DNA of 35,308 bases from an uncultured Verrucomicrobiota bacterium (GTDB taxonomy: Bacteria; Verrucomicrobiota; Verrucomicrobiia; Limisphaerales; CAIMTB01): the NCBI GenBank assembly GCA_903844265.1, contig CAIMTB010000587.1, positions 1-35,308 of the forward strand, in the 5' to 3' direction. Under the pieces are notes generated by a model, which had not been told where the DNA came from, ran no database searches, and saw only the letters and a list, made by a program, of their open reading frames with translations. Of this stretch, positions 1-8,656 are shown in pieces. Position 1 is the stretch's first letter; every line of letters begins with the position of its first letter. The translations under genes were made by a program, and so were the position numbers.

Positions 1-113
1 CCCACGATTTCTTCGGCATCGTGTTCACCGGGCATCCGGACCTGTCGCCGCTCCTTTTGCCGGAGGACGCGGACTTTCACCCCTTGAGAAAGGATTTCGT
101 AGGTGCTCCTTGA
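1..113 (+). CDS. nuoC: NADH-quinone oxidoreductase subunit C, 3' end only
   Basis: This is the last 36 codons of a gene that enters from the left, read from base 3 to a TGA at 111-113. The peptide contains '[32 protein letters not shown]'-type sequence in two pieces: a D-FGI-F-GHPDL block and an LLPED...HPLRKDF block. These are the C-terminal signature of NuoC (30 kDa subunit), which joins NuoD in the peripheral arm of complex I near the quinone site. The stop overlaps the nuoD start by 11 bases. NuoC is therefore a separate protein here and is not fused to NuoD. Confidence 0.9.
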   Translation, partial: HDFFGIVFTGHPDLSPLLLPEDADFHPLRKDFVGAP

Positions 114-1230
114 GAAGACCAATCTGGTGAAGTCCGGCGACAACGAGACGTTCGTCCTGAACCTCGGGCCGCAGCATCCCGCGACGCATGGCGTGTTGCG
201 GGTGAAGCTGACGATGGACGGTGAGTACATCACACGTGCGGAGCCGGTTCCCGGCTACATCCACCGGATGCACGAGAAGATGGGTGAGAACCGGACGTGG
301 GCGCAGTTCCTGCCGAACACGAGCCGGATCGACTACCTGTCGGCGATGCACTACACCCACGCCTATGTCGCGGCGGTGGAACGTGCGGCGGGGATCGAGG
401 TGCCGCTCCGGGCCGAGTATATCCGGGTCATTACTTCGGAGCTGAACCGCATCTCGAGCCATCTCGTCTGGTTTGGCGCGTTCATCCTCGATCTGGGCGG
501 GTTCACGCCGTTGCTCTACGCCTTCGACGACCGGGAGAAGATCCTCGACCTGCTGGAGAGCGTGACCGGGGCGCGGCTGACCTACTGTTATTACCGGTTT
601 GGGGGACTCTGCAACGACGTCGATTCCGATTTCATCACAGGCACCAAGGAATTCATCGAGTACCTGAAGCCGCGCCTGGAAATGTACCGTCAGCTGGTGA
701 CGAACAACATCATCCTCAAGAAGCGGCTTGAAGGGATCGGACCGATCAGCGCCGAGATGTGCCGGAAATACGGGGCGACGGGTCCCGTCATCCGCGGCGC
801 CGGCGTCGCGTGTGATGTCCGACGGGTGGAACCCTACTCGGTCTATCCTGAGCTGGATTTCGAGATACCGGTGTATCACGAGGCCGACTGCATGGCACGC
901 TATCTGGTCCGGATGGACGAGATGTACCAGAGCCTGCGGATCCTTGAGCAGGCCATCGCCAAGCTTCCCGAGGGTCCGATCATGGGGAAGGTGCAGAAGT
1001 CGGTGAAGGTGCCGGCGGGGGATTACTATTTCGCGGTGGAGGCGTCGCGCGGCCGGTTCGCGGTCCGGATCGTGAGCGACGGCAAGGAGATTCCGTACCG
1101 GCTGAAACTCCGGGCCCCGTCCTTCTCGAACCTGAGTCTGTTCGAGGAGGCGAGCCAGGGGATGATGTTGCCGGATGCCCTGGCGCTCATGGGATCGCTG
1201 GACCTTGTCATCCCGGACATCGACCGTTAA
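103..1230 (+). CDS. nuoD: NADH-quinone oxidoreductase subunit D (49 kDa subunit)
   Basis: A 375-aa NuoD, the peripheral-arm subunit that forms most of the quinone-binding cavity of complex I. The motif GPQHPATHG lies at residues 22-30 and RIDYLS at 75-80. These hold the His and Tyr known in the family to contact the quinone headgroup (His25 and Tyr78 here). The C-terminus ends in the typical 'VIPDIDR'. The GTG at 103 is chosen because an AAAGGA ribosome site lies 8 bases upstream at 89-94 and the start overlaps nuoC. The next gene, only 16 bases downstream, is nuoH; nuoE, nuoF and nuoG, which usually intervene, are absent. The length is at the short end for NuoD because there is no NuoC fusion. 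Identity is secure. Confidence 0.97.
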   Translation: MLLEKTNLVKSGDNETFVLNLGPQHPATHGVLRVKLTMDGEYITRAEPVPGYIHRMHEKMGENRTWAQFLPNTSRIDYLSAMHYTHAYVAAVERAAGIEVPLRAEYIRVITSELNRISSHLVWFGAFILDLGGFTPLLYAFDDREKILDLLESVTGARLTYCYYRFGGLCNDVDSDFITGTKEFIEYLKPRLEMYRQLVTNNIILKKRLEGIGPISAEMCRKYGATGPVIRGAGVACDVRRVEPYSVYPELDFEIPVYHEADCMARYLVRMDEMYQSLRILEQAIAKLPEGPIMGKVQKSVKVPAGDYYFAVEASRGRFAVRIVSDGKEIPYRLKLRAPSFSNLSLFEEASQGMMLPDALALMGSLDLVIPDIDR

Positions 1231-1246
1231 TCCGCCGAGCCACTTC

Positions 1247-2263
1247 ATGTCCTTTCTCGCTTTCAATCTGTTGGAGCCGTGGCCGGAACCGTTCCGCCTC
1301 TTCCTCTATCTTGCGGGGGTCATGGCCTTCGTCGGGGCGAATGCCGCCTACCTGGTGTGGGTGGAGCGCAAGGGCGCGGCACGGTTCCAGCGTCGGCCGG
1401 GCCCGACCGAGGTGGGACCCGCGGGCCTGCTGCAGCCGATCGCGGACGCGATCAAGCTGATGTCGAAGCAGGTCCATGTGCCGCCGGATTCCGACCGGAT
1501 CCTGTTCCGTCTTGCGCCGGTGATGGTGATGTCCCCGGGCCTGATGTGCCTGGCGACCATTCCGTTCAGCGACACCATTGGGGCTCGGAACCTGGATCTT
1601 GGGCTGGTGATGGTGTTTGCGTTTGGCTCGATCAACGTGATGGCGATCATGCTGGGTGGGTGGGCGTCGCGTAACAAATACGCCATCATCTCGTCGGCGC
1701 GCATCGTGTCCCAGAACGTCGCCTACGAAATCCCGATGCTGCTGGTGGTGATCACGATGCTGATGATCACGGGCACGACGAACCTGCACACCATCGTGGA
1801 GCAGCAGGCGGGCGGTTTCTGGCACTGGAACATCCTGAAGGTCTGGGCCAACCCGCTGATGCCGGTGACCTTCCTGATCTTCTTCACCTGCATGCTGGCG
1901 GAAACCAACCGTGCGCCGTTCGACATGGCGGAGGCGGAGAGTGAGCTGGTGGCGGGTGCCTTCACCGAGTACGCGGGCATGGGTTTCGGCGTGTTCTTCA
2001 TGGCCGAGTACGCGAACATCCTCGTCGGGTGCAGCCTCGCGACCGTTCTCTTCTTCGGAGGTTGGCAGAGCCCGATTGGGGTGTTCTCCGGTGTGGTCTG
2101 GTTCCTGGTGAAGCTCTATCTCCTGATCTTCACCGTGATCTGGATCCGGTGGACCTTTCCACGCACCCAATTCTACCGGCTGCTGAACCTTTCCTGGAAA
2201 ATTCTCATCCCCATCTCGCTCGGAACGCTGATGCTGACCTGCGTGATGTTGAAGATCTTCTGA
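1247..2263 (+). CDS. nuoH: NADH-quinone oxidoreductase subunit H
   Basis: A 338-aa polytopic membrane protein of the NuoH/ND1 family. It forms the membrane end of the quinone channel and the first part of the proton path. Family blocks seen are the 'VERKGAARFQRRPGPTEVGP' loop near the N-terminus, the 'LLQPIADAIKLMSK' segment, and the acidic loop 'ETNRAPFDMAEAESELVAG' around residues 215-233. Some eight hydrophobic segments follow the usual NuoH pattern. The ATG at 1247 gives a normal hydrophobic N-terminus. An upstream in-frame start would run back into nuoD and is rejected. It is followed one base later by nuoI. Identity is secure. Confidence 0.96.
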   Translation: MSFLAFNLLEPWPEPFRLFLYLAGVMAFVGANAAYLVWVERKGAARFQRRPGPTEVGPAGLLQPIADAIKLMSKQVHVPPDSDRILFRLAPVMVMSPGLMCLATIPFSDTIGARNLDLGLVMVFAFGSINVMAIMLGGWASRNKYAIISSARIVSQNVAYEIPMLLVVITMLMITGTTNLHTIVEQQAGGFWHWNILKVWANPLMPVTFLIFFTCMLAETNRAPFDMAEAESELVAGAFTEYAGMGFGVFFMAEYANILVGCSLATVLFFGGWQSPIGVFSGVVWFLVKLYLLIFTVIWIRWTFPRTQFYRLLNLSWKILIPISLGTLMLTCVMLKIF

Positions 2264-2264
2264 A

Positions 2265-2714
2265 ATGGCCATGAAAAAAGCCCTTGGCGAACTATTGAGC
2301 GGTTTCGTGAGTCTGCTGACCGGGATGCGCATCACGCTCCGGCAGTTCTTCATGAAAGACGTCACGGTGCGGTACCCGCACGAGGCGTTGAAGATGCCGA
2401 AGCGCTACCGCGGTCACATCGTGTTCGTGCGCGACGCCGAGTCCGGCAAGTCGCTCTGCATCGCCTGCAAGAGCTGCGAAAAGGCGTGTCCGAGCGATTG
2501 CATCGTCGTCGATGGCATCAAGCGCGAGGGTGAGAAGCGGAAGTCGGTGACGGACTTCAACCTGGACTTCACCCGATGCAGCCTCTGCGGGTCGTGCGTC
2601 GAGGTTTGTCCCGTCGATGCTCTCGAGTTCTCGAAGAACTACAACCTCGCGAGCACCCGCAAGGACGTCTACCAGATCGACCTCGTGAAGCGGATGGAGG
2701 ACGGGCCGAAATGA
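2265..2714 (+). CDS. nuoI: NADH-quinone oxidoreductase subunit I (two 4Fe-4S clusters)
   Basis: A 149-aa ferredoxin-like NuoI, which carries the two [4Fe-4S] clusters (N6a and N6b) that pass electrons toward NuoB and quinone. Two complete CxxCxxCxxxCP motifs are visible: Cys65-68-71-75 and Cys105-108-111-115. The N-terminal amphipathic helix precedes 'MKDVTVRYPHEALKMPKRYRG', as in the family. It starts one base after the nuoH stop. A second ATG six bases in is possible but does not change the product. Its stop overlaps the nuoJ start in an ATGA. The protein is slightly shorter than many NuoI proteins, with a trimmed C-terminal tail. Confidence 0.96.
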   Translation: MAMKKALGELLSGFVSLLTGMRITLRQFFMKDVTVRYPHEALKMPKRYRGHIVFVRDAESGKSLCIACKSCEKACPSDCIVVDGIKREGEKRKSVTDFNLDFTRCSLCGSCVEVCPVDALEFSKNYNLASTRKDVYQIDLVKRMEDGPK

Positions 2715-3247
2715 ACGAAATACCCGGAACCACCTTCCTGCTGAACGTGGTCTTCGCCGTGTCCCTGCTGGCCACGGTGGGAGGAGCCATCATCGCCGTG
2801 CTGAGCCAGCGCATCATCCGCGGCGTGTGCGGCCTGGCCCTCTGCTTCATCGGCCTTGCCGGGGTCTATTATTTCCTGCACGCGCCCTTCCTGGCGCTGA
2901 TGCAGATCCTCATCTATGTCGGCGCCGTGTGCATCACGATCATCTTTGCGGTGATGCTTGCGGAGCCGGATGAGGCGGTTTCGGACCAGTCCTCCGCCTC
3001 GTCCAAGGTCTGGGCGGCGCTCGCGTTGATCGCCTGCGTGGCCCTCGGGTGGGGGGTGGCGTCCCTCGCCCTCGGCGGGTCGTGGACCGTGCCCGCCCAG
3101 CCGTTGGCGAACGATGGCTCGTTGCGGGCGATGGGCATCGCGCTGTTGACCACCTACAGCATGGCGTTCGAGGTGATTTCGCTCGTGCTGCTCGTGGCTG
3201 TCCTGGGTGCCCTCGCGGTGGCCCATGGTGGAAGGGTGCGCTCTTGA
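2711..3247 (+). CDS. nuoJ: NADH-quinone oxidoreductase subunit J
   Basis: A 178-aa membrane protein of the NuoJ/ND6 family with about five transmembrane helices. It lies between NuoH/A and NuoK in the membrane arm. The diagnostic TM3 region is present: 'FLALMQILIYVGAVCITIIFAVML' with the tyrosine-glycine pi-bulge (IYVGA). The start is the ATG at 2711 inside the ATGA overlap with nuoI. It is supported by a GGAGGA ribosome site at 2696-2701, nine bases upstream. An open frame upstream of this ATG lies inside nuoI and is not used. The stop overlaps nuoK in a TTGA. Confidence 0.93.
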   Translation: MNEIPGTTFLLNVVFAVSLLATVGGAIIAVLSQRIIRGVCGLALCFIGLAGVYYFLHAPFLALMQILIYVGAVCITIIFAVMLAEPDEAVSDQSSASSKVWAALALIACVALGWGVASLALGGSWTVPAQPLANDGSLRAMGIALLTTYSMAFEVISLVLLVAVLGALAVAHGGRVRS

Positions 3248-3570
3248 ACAATCCGACGTTCTATGACCGTCCGGCAGCCTATCTCATCCTCGCCGCGGCC
3301 CTGCTGGCGATCGGGATTCTGGGTTTCGTCCGTCGCCGCACGCTGATCGGGATGCTGATCTCGGGCGAGGTGATCTTCGCGGCGGCCTCGGTGAATTTCA
3401 TGGCCCTGAACCGTTTCTATTCGCCCGACCCCGTGGCGGGGCAGGTGGTGGTGCTTTTCATCATGGGCCTCGCTGCGGCGGAAGTCGCCGTGGGCCTGAG
3501 CATCATCATCGCGGTCTATCGCAACTACCGGTCGATCCGTTCCAAGGACGTTTCGGAAATGAACGGATAA
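3244..3570 (+). CDS. nuoK: NADH-quinone oxidoreductase subunit K
   Basis: A 108-aa three-helix membrane protein of the NuoK/ND4L family. Family signatures include 'LIGMLISGEVIFAAASVNFMAL', with the conserved TM2 glutamate, and 'GQVVVLFIMGLAAAEVAVGLSIIIAVYR', with the TM3 glutamate. Both buried glutamates of the central proton path are therefore present. The start is inferred to be the TTG at 3244, in a TTGA overlap with the nuoJ stop. No ATG or GTG exists in frame close by, and the purine-rich GGAAGGG about seven bases upstream can act as ribosome site. The resulting length fits NuoK well. Confidence 0.92.
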   Translation: MNNPTFYDRPAAYLILAAALLAIGILGFVRRRTLIGMLISGEVIFAAASVNFMALNRFYSPDPVAGQVVVLFIMGLAAAEVAVGLSIIIAVYRNYRSIRSKDVSEMNG

Positions 3571-3573
3571 TCC

Positions 3574-5052
3574 ATGCCTGTCCCTGTCCAGCACGATATC
3601 CGACTGCTCCTGGCCCTGCTCGCTCCGCTCGTTGGAGCGGGACTGGTGATGGCGACCGGCCGCCGTCCCAACATCCGCGAGGGCTGTTCCTTCCTGGCCG
3701 CCGTGGTGCTCTTCGGCCTGACGGCCTCGCTCGTGCCCGACATCCGGGCCGGCAAGACGCTGGATTTCACCCTTTTCGAGATGCTCCCGGGCCTTGCGAT
3801 AAAGCTGCGGGCCGATTCCCTCTCGATGATCTTTGCGGTGGCGGCGTCGTTTCTCTGGATCCTCGCGGTGTTTTATTCCGCAGGATACATGCGCGGGCTG
3901 CACGAGCATGACCAGACCCGCTTCAATGTGTGCTTCGCGCTGGCCCTGTTCGGCGCCATCGGCTGCGCGTTTTCCGACAATCTCCTGACTCTCTATCTCT
4001 TCTACGAGATCGTGAGTGTCTGCACCTACCCGCTGGTGGCGCATCATCAGGACGAGGAAGGTTATGAGGGCGGGCTGAAGTACATGATCTATCTCACCAC
4101 CACGGCCAAGGCGCTCGTGCTGCCCGCGATGGTGCTGGTCTATGTGCTTGTCGGGAACCTTGATTTCGCGAGCAACGCGCACACGGGCATCCTGCCGGCG
4201 TCGGCGAGCTCAGGCGTGGTGACGGCGCTGTACATCTGCTTCCTGCTCGGGTTCGCCAAGAACGGCATCATGCCCTTCCACCACTGGCTCCCCGGCGCGA
4301 TGGTGGCCCCAACCCCGGTCAGCGCGCTGCTGCATGCCGTGGCGGTGGTCAAGGTGGGCGTGTTCTCGACGGTGCGGGTGATGCTCTATGTCTTCGGCAT
4401 CGACCGCATGGATGCGTTGAATCTCGGGATGCCGACGGCGTGGTTCGTCTCGGTCACCATCCTGGTGGCGTCGGTCCTCGCCTTGAGCAAGGACAACCTG
4501 AAGGCGCGCCTGGCCTACTCCACGGTGAGCCAGTTGTCCTACATCATCCTCGGCGTTGCCCTGCTGACACCCCGGGGGATCGAGGGCGGTCTGGTCCATA
4601 TCGCCAACCACGCCTTCTCCAAGATCACCTTGTTCTTCTGCGCCGGCGCGATCTATGTCGCCACGCATCGCAAGAACATCTCGGAGATGAGCGGGCTTGG
4701 GCGGGCGATGCCCTTCACGTTCGGGGCTTTCGCGATCGCGGCCCTGAGCATGATCGGCGCGCCGCCGGTCGCGGGGTTCGTCACCAAATGGAACCTGCTC
4801 TTGGGCGCCATGGACGCCGGTTCGATCGGCATCGTCTGCGTCCTGCTGGTGAGCACGCTGCTGAATGCGGCCTATTTCGTGCCAATCATCATCACGGCGT
4901 TCTTCGGCAAGCCGGTGGATGACCACGGTCATCCGCCGCACGAGGCGCCGCTGGTGATGGTGATCCCGCTCTGCATCACCGCCGCGTTGTCGGTGGTGTT
5001 CGGGCTCTATCCGGATTTCTTCATGGAATTCACTCGGGCGGTCGTGAAATGA
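3574..5052 (+). CDS. MrpD/NuoL-type proton antiporter-like subunit 1
   Basis: A 492-aa polytopic protein (about 14 helices) of the Proton_antipo_M family shared by NuoL/M/N and MrpA/D. All residues of the proton path are present: TM5 Glu145 in 'YEIVS', TM7 Lys229 in 'GFAKNGIMPFHHWLP', TM8 Lys260, and TM12 Lys405 in 'GFVTKWN'. It lacks the long C-terminal lateral helix of NuoL and so resembles MrpD or a short NuoL/M. It sits directly after nuoK, where nuoL is normally found, three bases from the nuoK stop. With the genes at 5302, nuoM and nuoN it makes four antiporter-like subunits. It is likely an extra pumping module of this complex I. Whether NuoL- or MrpD-derived cannot be settled by eye. 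Confidence 0.88.
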   Translation: MPVPVQHDIRLLLALLAPLVGAGLVMATGRRPNIREGCSFLAAVVLFGLTASLVPDIRAGKTLDFTLFEMLPGLAIKLRADSLSMIFAVAASFLWILAVFYSAGYMRGLHEHDQTRFNVCFALALFGAIGCAFSDNLLTLYLFYEIVSVCTYPLVAHHQDEEGYEGGLKYMIYLTTTAKALVLPAMVLVYVLVGNLDFASNAHTGILPASASSGVVTALYICFLLGFAKNGIMPFHHWLPGAMVAPTPVSALLHAVAVVKVGVFSTVRVMLYVFGIDRMDALNLGMPTAWFVSVTILVASVLALSKDNLKARLAYSTVSQLSYIILGVALLTPRGIEGGLVHIANHAFSKITLFFCAGAIYVATHRKNISEMSGLGRAMPFTFGAFAIAALSMIGAPPVAGFVTKWNLLLGAMDAGSIGIVCVLLVSTLLNAAYFVPIIITAFFGKPVDDHGHPPHEAPLVMVIPLCITAALSVVFGLYPDFFMEFTRAVVK

Positions 5053-5309
5053 AGCTTCTCCAACTCATCGAGTGGCTGCGGCGAAACCTCCGGACGGTGG
5101 TGCGGTTGTCCTACGTCCTGCTGGCCCTGCTGGTGGTCGTGGACGCCGTACCGGCGCTGGTCGACAAGGAACACGCGCATACCGCGATCGAGCGGATCCC
5201 GGGGTTCTGGGCCGTGTTCGGGTTCGTCGCCTGTGTCTTCATCATCCTGGCCTCGAAGGCATTCGGGCATCAGGGCATCATGAAACGGGAGGATTACTAC
5301 GATGAATAG
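5049..5309 (+). CDS. Small two-helix membrane protein of the complex I operon
   Basis: An 86-aa protein with two predicted transmembrane helices (about residues 17-38 and 50-73) joined by a short charged loop, ending in 'GIMKREDYYDE'. It starts in an ATGA overlap with the upstream antiporter gene and overlaps the next antiporter gene by 8 bases, so the three are probably translated together in fixed ratio. I recognise the tail and the 'IPGFWAVFGFVACV' segment as recurring beside paired MrpD-like genes, but I know no assigned function. By position it may be an accessory subunit linking two antiporter modules; this is inference. Its last codons carry the ribosome site of the following gene. Confidence 0.85.
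   Translation: MKLLQLIEWLRRNLRTVVRLSYVLLALLVVVDAVPALVDKEHAHTAIERIPGFWAVFGFVACVFIILASKAFGHQGIMKREDYYDE
5287..5293 (+). promoter_or_regulatory. Shine-Dalgarno site inside the 86-aa gene
   Basis: GGGAGGA lies eight bases before the ATG at 5302. It is made by the Arg-Glu-Asp codons of the small protein's tail. It is the strongest ribosome site in the operon and fixes the start of the downstream antiporter gene. Confidence 0.75.
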
Positions 5310-7083
5310 CCTCTGGATTCATCCCGCGGCCATCCTGCTGGTCGGCGCCATCCTGCTGCCGCTCGTCCCCGCGGCCCTGAAGAAGGCGTGGCTGATCCTC
5401 GTGCCGGTGCTCGTCTTCGCACGCACCGTGGGCCTGAGCGAAGGCATGTTCGGGGAGGTTCACGTGGTGGAGTGGACGCTGGTCTTCGGGCGGGTTGACA
5501 AGCTCAGCCAGGTGTTCGGCTACATCATGGCCCTGATGGCGATCATCGGGACGCTGTACGGACTCCATGTCCGTGAGGACGCCCAGCACATGGCGGCTTG
5601 GATCTATGTGGCGGGGTCGATCGGGGCGATCTACGCCGGGGACTATCTGACCCTGTTTCTCTTCTGGGAACTCATGGCGTTTTCGTCGGTGTTCCTGGTC
5701 TGGTTCCGGCGGCGTCCGGAGTCGATGGCGGTCGGGCTGAGATACCTTCTGGTGCACACGGCGGGCGGGTTGGCGTTGCTGGCGGGGATTGTCATGCATG
5801 CCAAGGAGGCGGGTGGGAGCCTGACATTCGGGCCGCTCGACGTGCATCACGCGACACCGGCGTCGTGGTTGATACTTGCGGGATTTCTATTGAACGCGGC
5901 GGTGCCGCCCCTGCACGCCTGGTTGCCGGACGCGTACGGCGAGGCGACCTTCAACGGGTCGGTGTTCATGTGCGCCTTCACCACGAAGACGGCCGTGTAC
6001 GCGTTGTGCCGCGGGTTTGCGGGGATGGAGATCCTGGTGCCGCTGGGGGTGGCGATGGCGCTTTATGGTGTCGTCTATGCGGTGCTTGAGAACGACTGCC
6101 GTCGGCTGTTGGCCTATCACATCATCAGCCAGGTGGGCTACATGGTGGCGGGTGTCGGGATTGGGACGCATCTGGCCATCAACGGTGCCTGTGCCCATGC
6201 CTTCGCGCACATTCTCTACAAGGGTCTCCTGTTCATGGGGTGCGGCTCGGTGTTGCACATGACCGGGAAGAGCAAGTTCACCGAGCTGGGCGGTCTGTAT
6301 TCGCGGATGCCGTGGACATTCCTGTTCACCCTCATTGGCGGCCTGTCGATCTCGGCGTTCCCGTTGTTCAGCGGTTTCGTGAGCAAGTCGATGATCGTCA
6401 CGGCGGGGTTCGAGGACGGCAAGAAGACGGCCGCTTTCCTCCTGATGCTGGCCTCGGCGGGCACCTTCCTGCACACGGGCCTCAAGGTTCCCTATTTCAT
6501 CTGGTTCAGCAGGAACAAGTGCAGTGCCGAGACGTGGGAGAAGGCGAAGGAACCGCCGTGGAACATGATGGCGGCGATGGCCGCCGCGGCGGCGCTGTGC
6601 ATCCTGATCGGTTGTTACACGCCGTATCTCTACCGGATGCTCCCCCACTCCGAGGAGTACGTACCCTACACGGCCTACCACGTCACCGAGTCCCTGCAGA
6701 TCCTGCTGTTCACGGCGGTCGGTTTCTTCCTGCTCATCAAGAAGCTGGAGCCGACGGCGACGATCAGCGTGGACCTCGATTGGTTCTATCGGCGCGGCGG
6801 GCAGCTTTTCCTCCGCCTGGCGCGCGGTCCGATGCGGGTGATCGACGACCTGGTTGGGACGATCTACCGGGTGGTGGGGCTGAATCCGCTGATGAAGTCG
6901 TCGCGGCAGGTCGGTGTATTCGACGGGAAGGTGATTGATGGCGCGGTGGACGGTCTGGCGGGCGGGGTGAAGGGGATGGGAGGGAAGCTGCGGTTCCTGC
7001 AGCGCGGGGCGTTGCAGGAGAGTCTGCTGGTGGCCTTCGGGGTCATCGCGGTGCTGGTGGTGGTGTGTCTTCTGTTGATGTGA
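5302..7083 (+). CDS. Proton antiporter-like subunit 2 with NuoL-type C-terminal arm
   Basis: A 593-aa Proton_antipo_M protein. Residues 1-470 form the antiporter core: TM5 Glu123 in 'FWELMA', TM8 Lys219 in 'FTTKTAVY', and TM12 Lys352 in 'GFVSKSM'. The TM7 lysine is absent: aligned on the HxWLP motif, its place is Asn188 in 'LLNAAVPPLHAWLPD'. Residues from about 480 resemble the lateral amphipathic helix of NuoL, followed by a final helix ('LLVAFGVIAVLVVVCLLLM'). This makes it the likely distal subunit whose arm lies along the others. The start is fixed by GGGAGGA at 5287-5293. It is usually annotated as Na+/H+ antiporter subunit D. A NuoL role is inferred from the arm and the position. Confidence 0.88.
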   Translation: MNSLWIHPAAILLVGAILLPLVPAALKKAWLILVPVLVFARTVGLSEGMFGEVHVVEWTLVFGRVDKLSQVFGYIMALMAIIGTLYGLHVREDAQHMAAWIYVAGSIGAIYAGDYLTLFLFWELMAFSSVFLVWFRRRPESMAVGLRYLLVHTAGGLALLAGIVMHAKEAGGSLTFGPLDVHHATPASWLILAGFLLNAAVPPLHAWLPDAYGEATFNGSVFMCAFTTKTAVYALCRGFAGMEILVPLGVAMALYGVVYAVLENDCRRLLAYHIISQVGYMVAGVGIGTHLAINGACAHAFAHILYKGLLFMGCGSVLHMTGKSKFTELGGLYSRMPWTFLFTLIGGLSISAFPLFSGFVSKSMIVTAGFEDGKKTAAFLLMLASAGTFLHTGLKVPYFIWFSRNKCSAETWEKAKEPPWNMMAAMAAAAALCILIGCYTPYLYRMLPHSEEYVPYTAYHVTESLQILLFTAVGFFLLIKKLEPTATISVDLDWFYRRGGQLFLRLARGPMRVIDDLVGTIYRVVGLNPLMKSSRQVGVFDGKVIDGAVDGLAGGVKGMGGKLRFLQRGALQESLLVAFGVIAVLVVVCLLLM

Positions 7084-7141
7084 CCGGACCCCATGAGATG
7101 AGTGCAGAATTGTATCCAGGTTTACTGACCCATTGCCTTAC

Positions 7142-8644
7142 ATGACCCAGTTGACATCCGATGGCGGGTTCCCCCTGCTCAGCGTGCTGATATTCAGCCC
7201 GCTGGTGGCGGCGTTGGTGGCGGCGTTGTTGCCCGGGGAGAAGGCGGTACGGTGGTGGACGCTGGTCTCGACGCTGTTGATCGGCGTGGCGTCGCTTGGC
7301 TTGTTGTCCGGGTTCGACGCTGGGAAGGCGGGGTTCCAGTGGGCGGAGCGGTCGGCGTGGATTCCGTCCTTGAAGGTGGAGTATGCCTTGGGGATCGACG
7401 GGATGAGCCTGTTGCTGATCCTGCTCACGACGCTGGTGACGCCGCTGTGTGTGATGGCTTCCTGGTGTTACATCGGGAAGCGGGTGCGGGAGTTCATGGT
7501 GTGCCTGCTGGCGATGGAGACGGCGATGATCGGGGTGTTCAGCGCGCTCGATTTCGTCCTCTTCTTCATGTTCTGGGAGGCGATGCTGATTCCGATGAGT
7601 TTGATGATCGGCGTGTGGGGCGGGCCGAGGAAGGTGTACGCGGCGCTGAAGTTCTTCATCTACACCATGGCGGGTTCGGTGCTCCTGCTGGTGGCCATCG
7701 TGGCGCTACGCCTGAAGGTGGGCAGCTTCAGCATCCCCGAGATGATGGGGAAGACGTACCCTGAGAGCTTCCAGTGCTGGGTGTTCGCGGCATTCCTTCT
7801 CTCGTTTGCGATCAAGGTGCCGATGTTCCCGTTCCATACGTGGCTGCCGGCCGCGCATGTCGAGGCGCCGACGGCGGGTAGCGTCATCCTGGCCAGCGTT
7901 CTGCTGAAGATGGGGGCCTACGGGTTCATCCGATTCTCCCTGCCGATCGTCCCGTATGCCGCGAAGCTGTTCGCGCCGTGGCTGATGGCATTGTCGGTCG
8001 TGGCGATCCTGTATGGCGGCTTTGCGGCGCTGGCACAGACGGATCTCAAGAAGCTTGTGGCCTACTCCAGCGTGGGTCACATGGGCTTCGCGACGCTCGG
8101 TATCTTCAGCCTGACGCGCGAGGGGCTTGAGGGTGCGACGCTGGTGATGATCAACCACGGCGTCACCACCGGGGCGCTGTTCATCTCGGTGGGCATCCTT
8201 TACGAGCGGTTGCACACGCGGGATCTCGACGCGGCGGCGGGCGTGGGGAAGGTGATGCCGGTTTTCGCAGCCTTTCTCGGGGTGTTCTGCCTCTCGTCGC
8301 TGGCCTTTCCCGGAACCAACAGTTTCATCGGGGAATTCCTGGTGCTGGCGGGGGGTTTCCGGGTCTCGAAGATACTCATGATCTGCGCGGTTCCCGGCAT
8401 CGTGGCCGCCGCGGCCTACAATCTGCGGATGCTGCAGCGCGTGGCCTACGGCGGAACGTCGAACCCGAAGCACGAGGGCGTGGCTGATCTGGGATGGCGC
8501 GAGATCCTTGCGCTCGCTCCGCTGCTGGTGCTGGTGCTCTGGATGGGGCTTCAGCCAAAACCTTTCGTGGACCTGATCCACACGGGGATCACCCAGGTGG
8601 TGGCGCAGGTGGCCAACGCCGCGGCGACCGTTCCGGGACCTTAG
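7142..8644 (+). CDS. nuoM: NADH-quinone oxidoreductase subunit M
   Basis: A 500-aa NuoM/ND4 antiporter-like subunit. Key residues are visible: TM5 Glu146 in 'FMFWEAMLIPM', TM7 Lys225 in 'FAIKVPMFPFHTWLP', TM8 Lys256, and TM12 Glu398 in 'NSFIGEFLVLAG'. Glu rather than Lys at TM12 is the NuoM hallmark. The ATG at 7142 is preferred. A TTG nine bases earlier (7133) is in frame, and neither has a clear ribosome site. A 58-base gap separates it from the previous stop, the largest in the operon, with no obvious promoter. NuoN follows after 12 bases. Identity is secure. Confidence 0.95.
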   Translation: MTQLTSDGGFPLLSVLIFSPLVAALVAALLPGEKAVRWWTLVSTLLIGVASLGLLSGFDAGKAGFQWAERSAWIPSLKVEYALGIDGMSLLLILLTTLVTPLCVMASWCYIGKRVREFMVCLLAMETAMIGVFSALDFVLFFMFWEAMLIPMSLMIGVWGGPRKVYAALKFFIYTMAGSVLLLVAIVALRLKVGSFSIPEMMGKTYPESFQCWVFAAFLLSFAIKVPMFPFHTWLPAAHVEAPTAGSVILASVLLKMGAYGFIRFSLPIVPYAAKLFAPWLMALSVVAILYGGFAALAQTDLKKLVAYSSVGHMGFATLGIFSLTREGLEGATLVMINHGVTTGALFISVGILYERLHTRDLDAAAGVGKVMPVFAAFLGVFCLSSLAFPGTNSFIGEFLVLAGGFRVSKILMICAVPGIVAAAAYNLRMLQRVAYGGTSNPKHEGVADLGWREILALAPLLVLVLWMGLQPKPFVDLIHTGITQVVAQVANAAATVPGP

Positions 8645-8656
8645 AACTTAGAAACG

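Noticed and set aside
25-1266. Long minus-strand open frame opposite nuoD, and similar ones opposite nuoH, nuoL-like and nuoM genes
   Set aside because: High GC at third positions keeps antisense frames open. The translations are Arg/His/Asp-rich, lack family motifs and lie fully opposite well-identified genes.
5049-5309. The small protein as MrpF/MrpG or NuoK duplicate
   Set aside because: It has only two helices and no membrane glutamate typical of NuoK, and its length and motifs do not match MrpF or MrpG.
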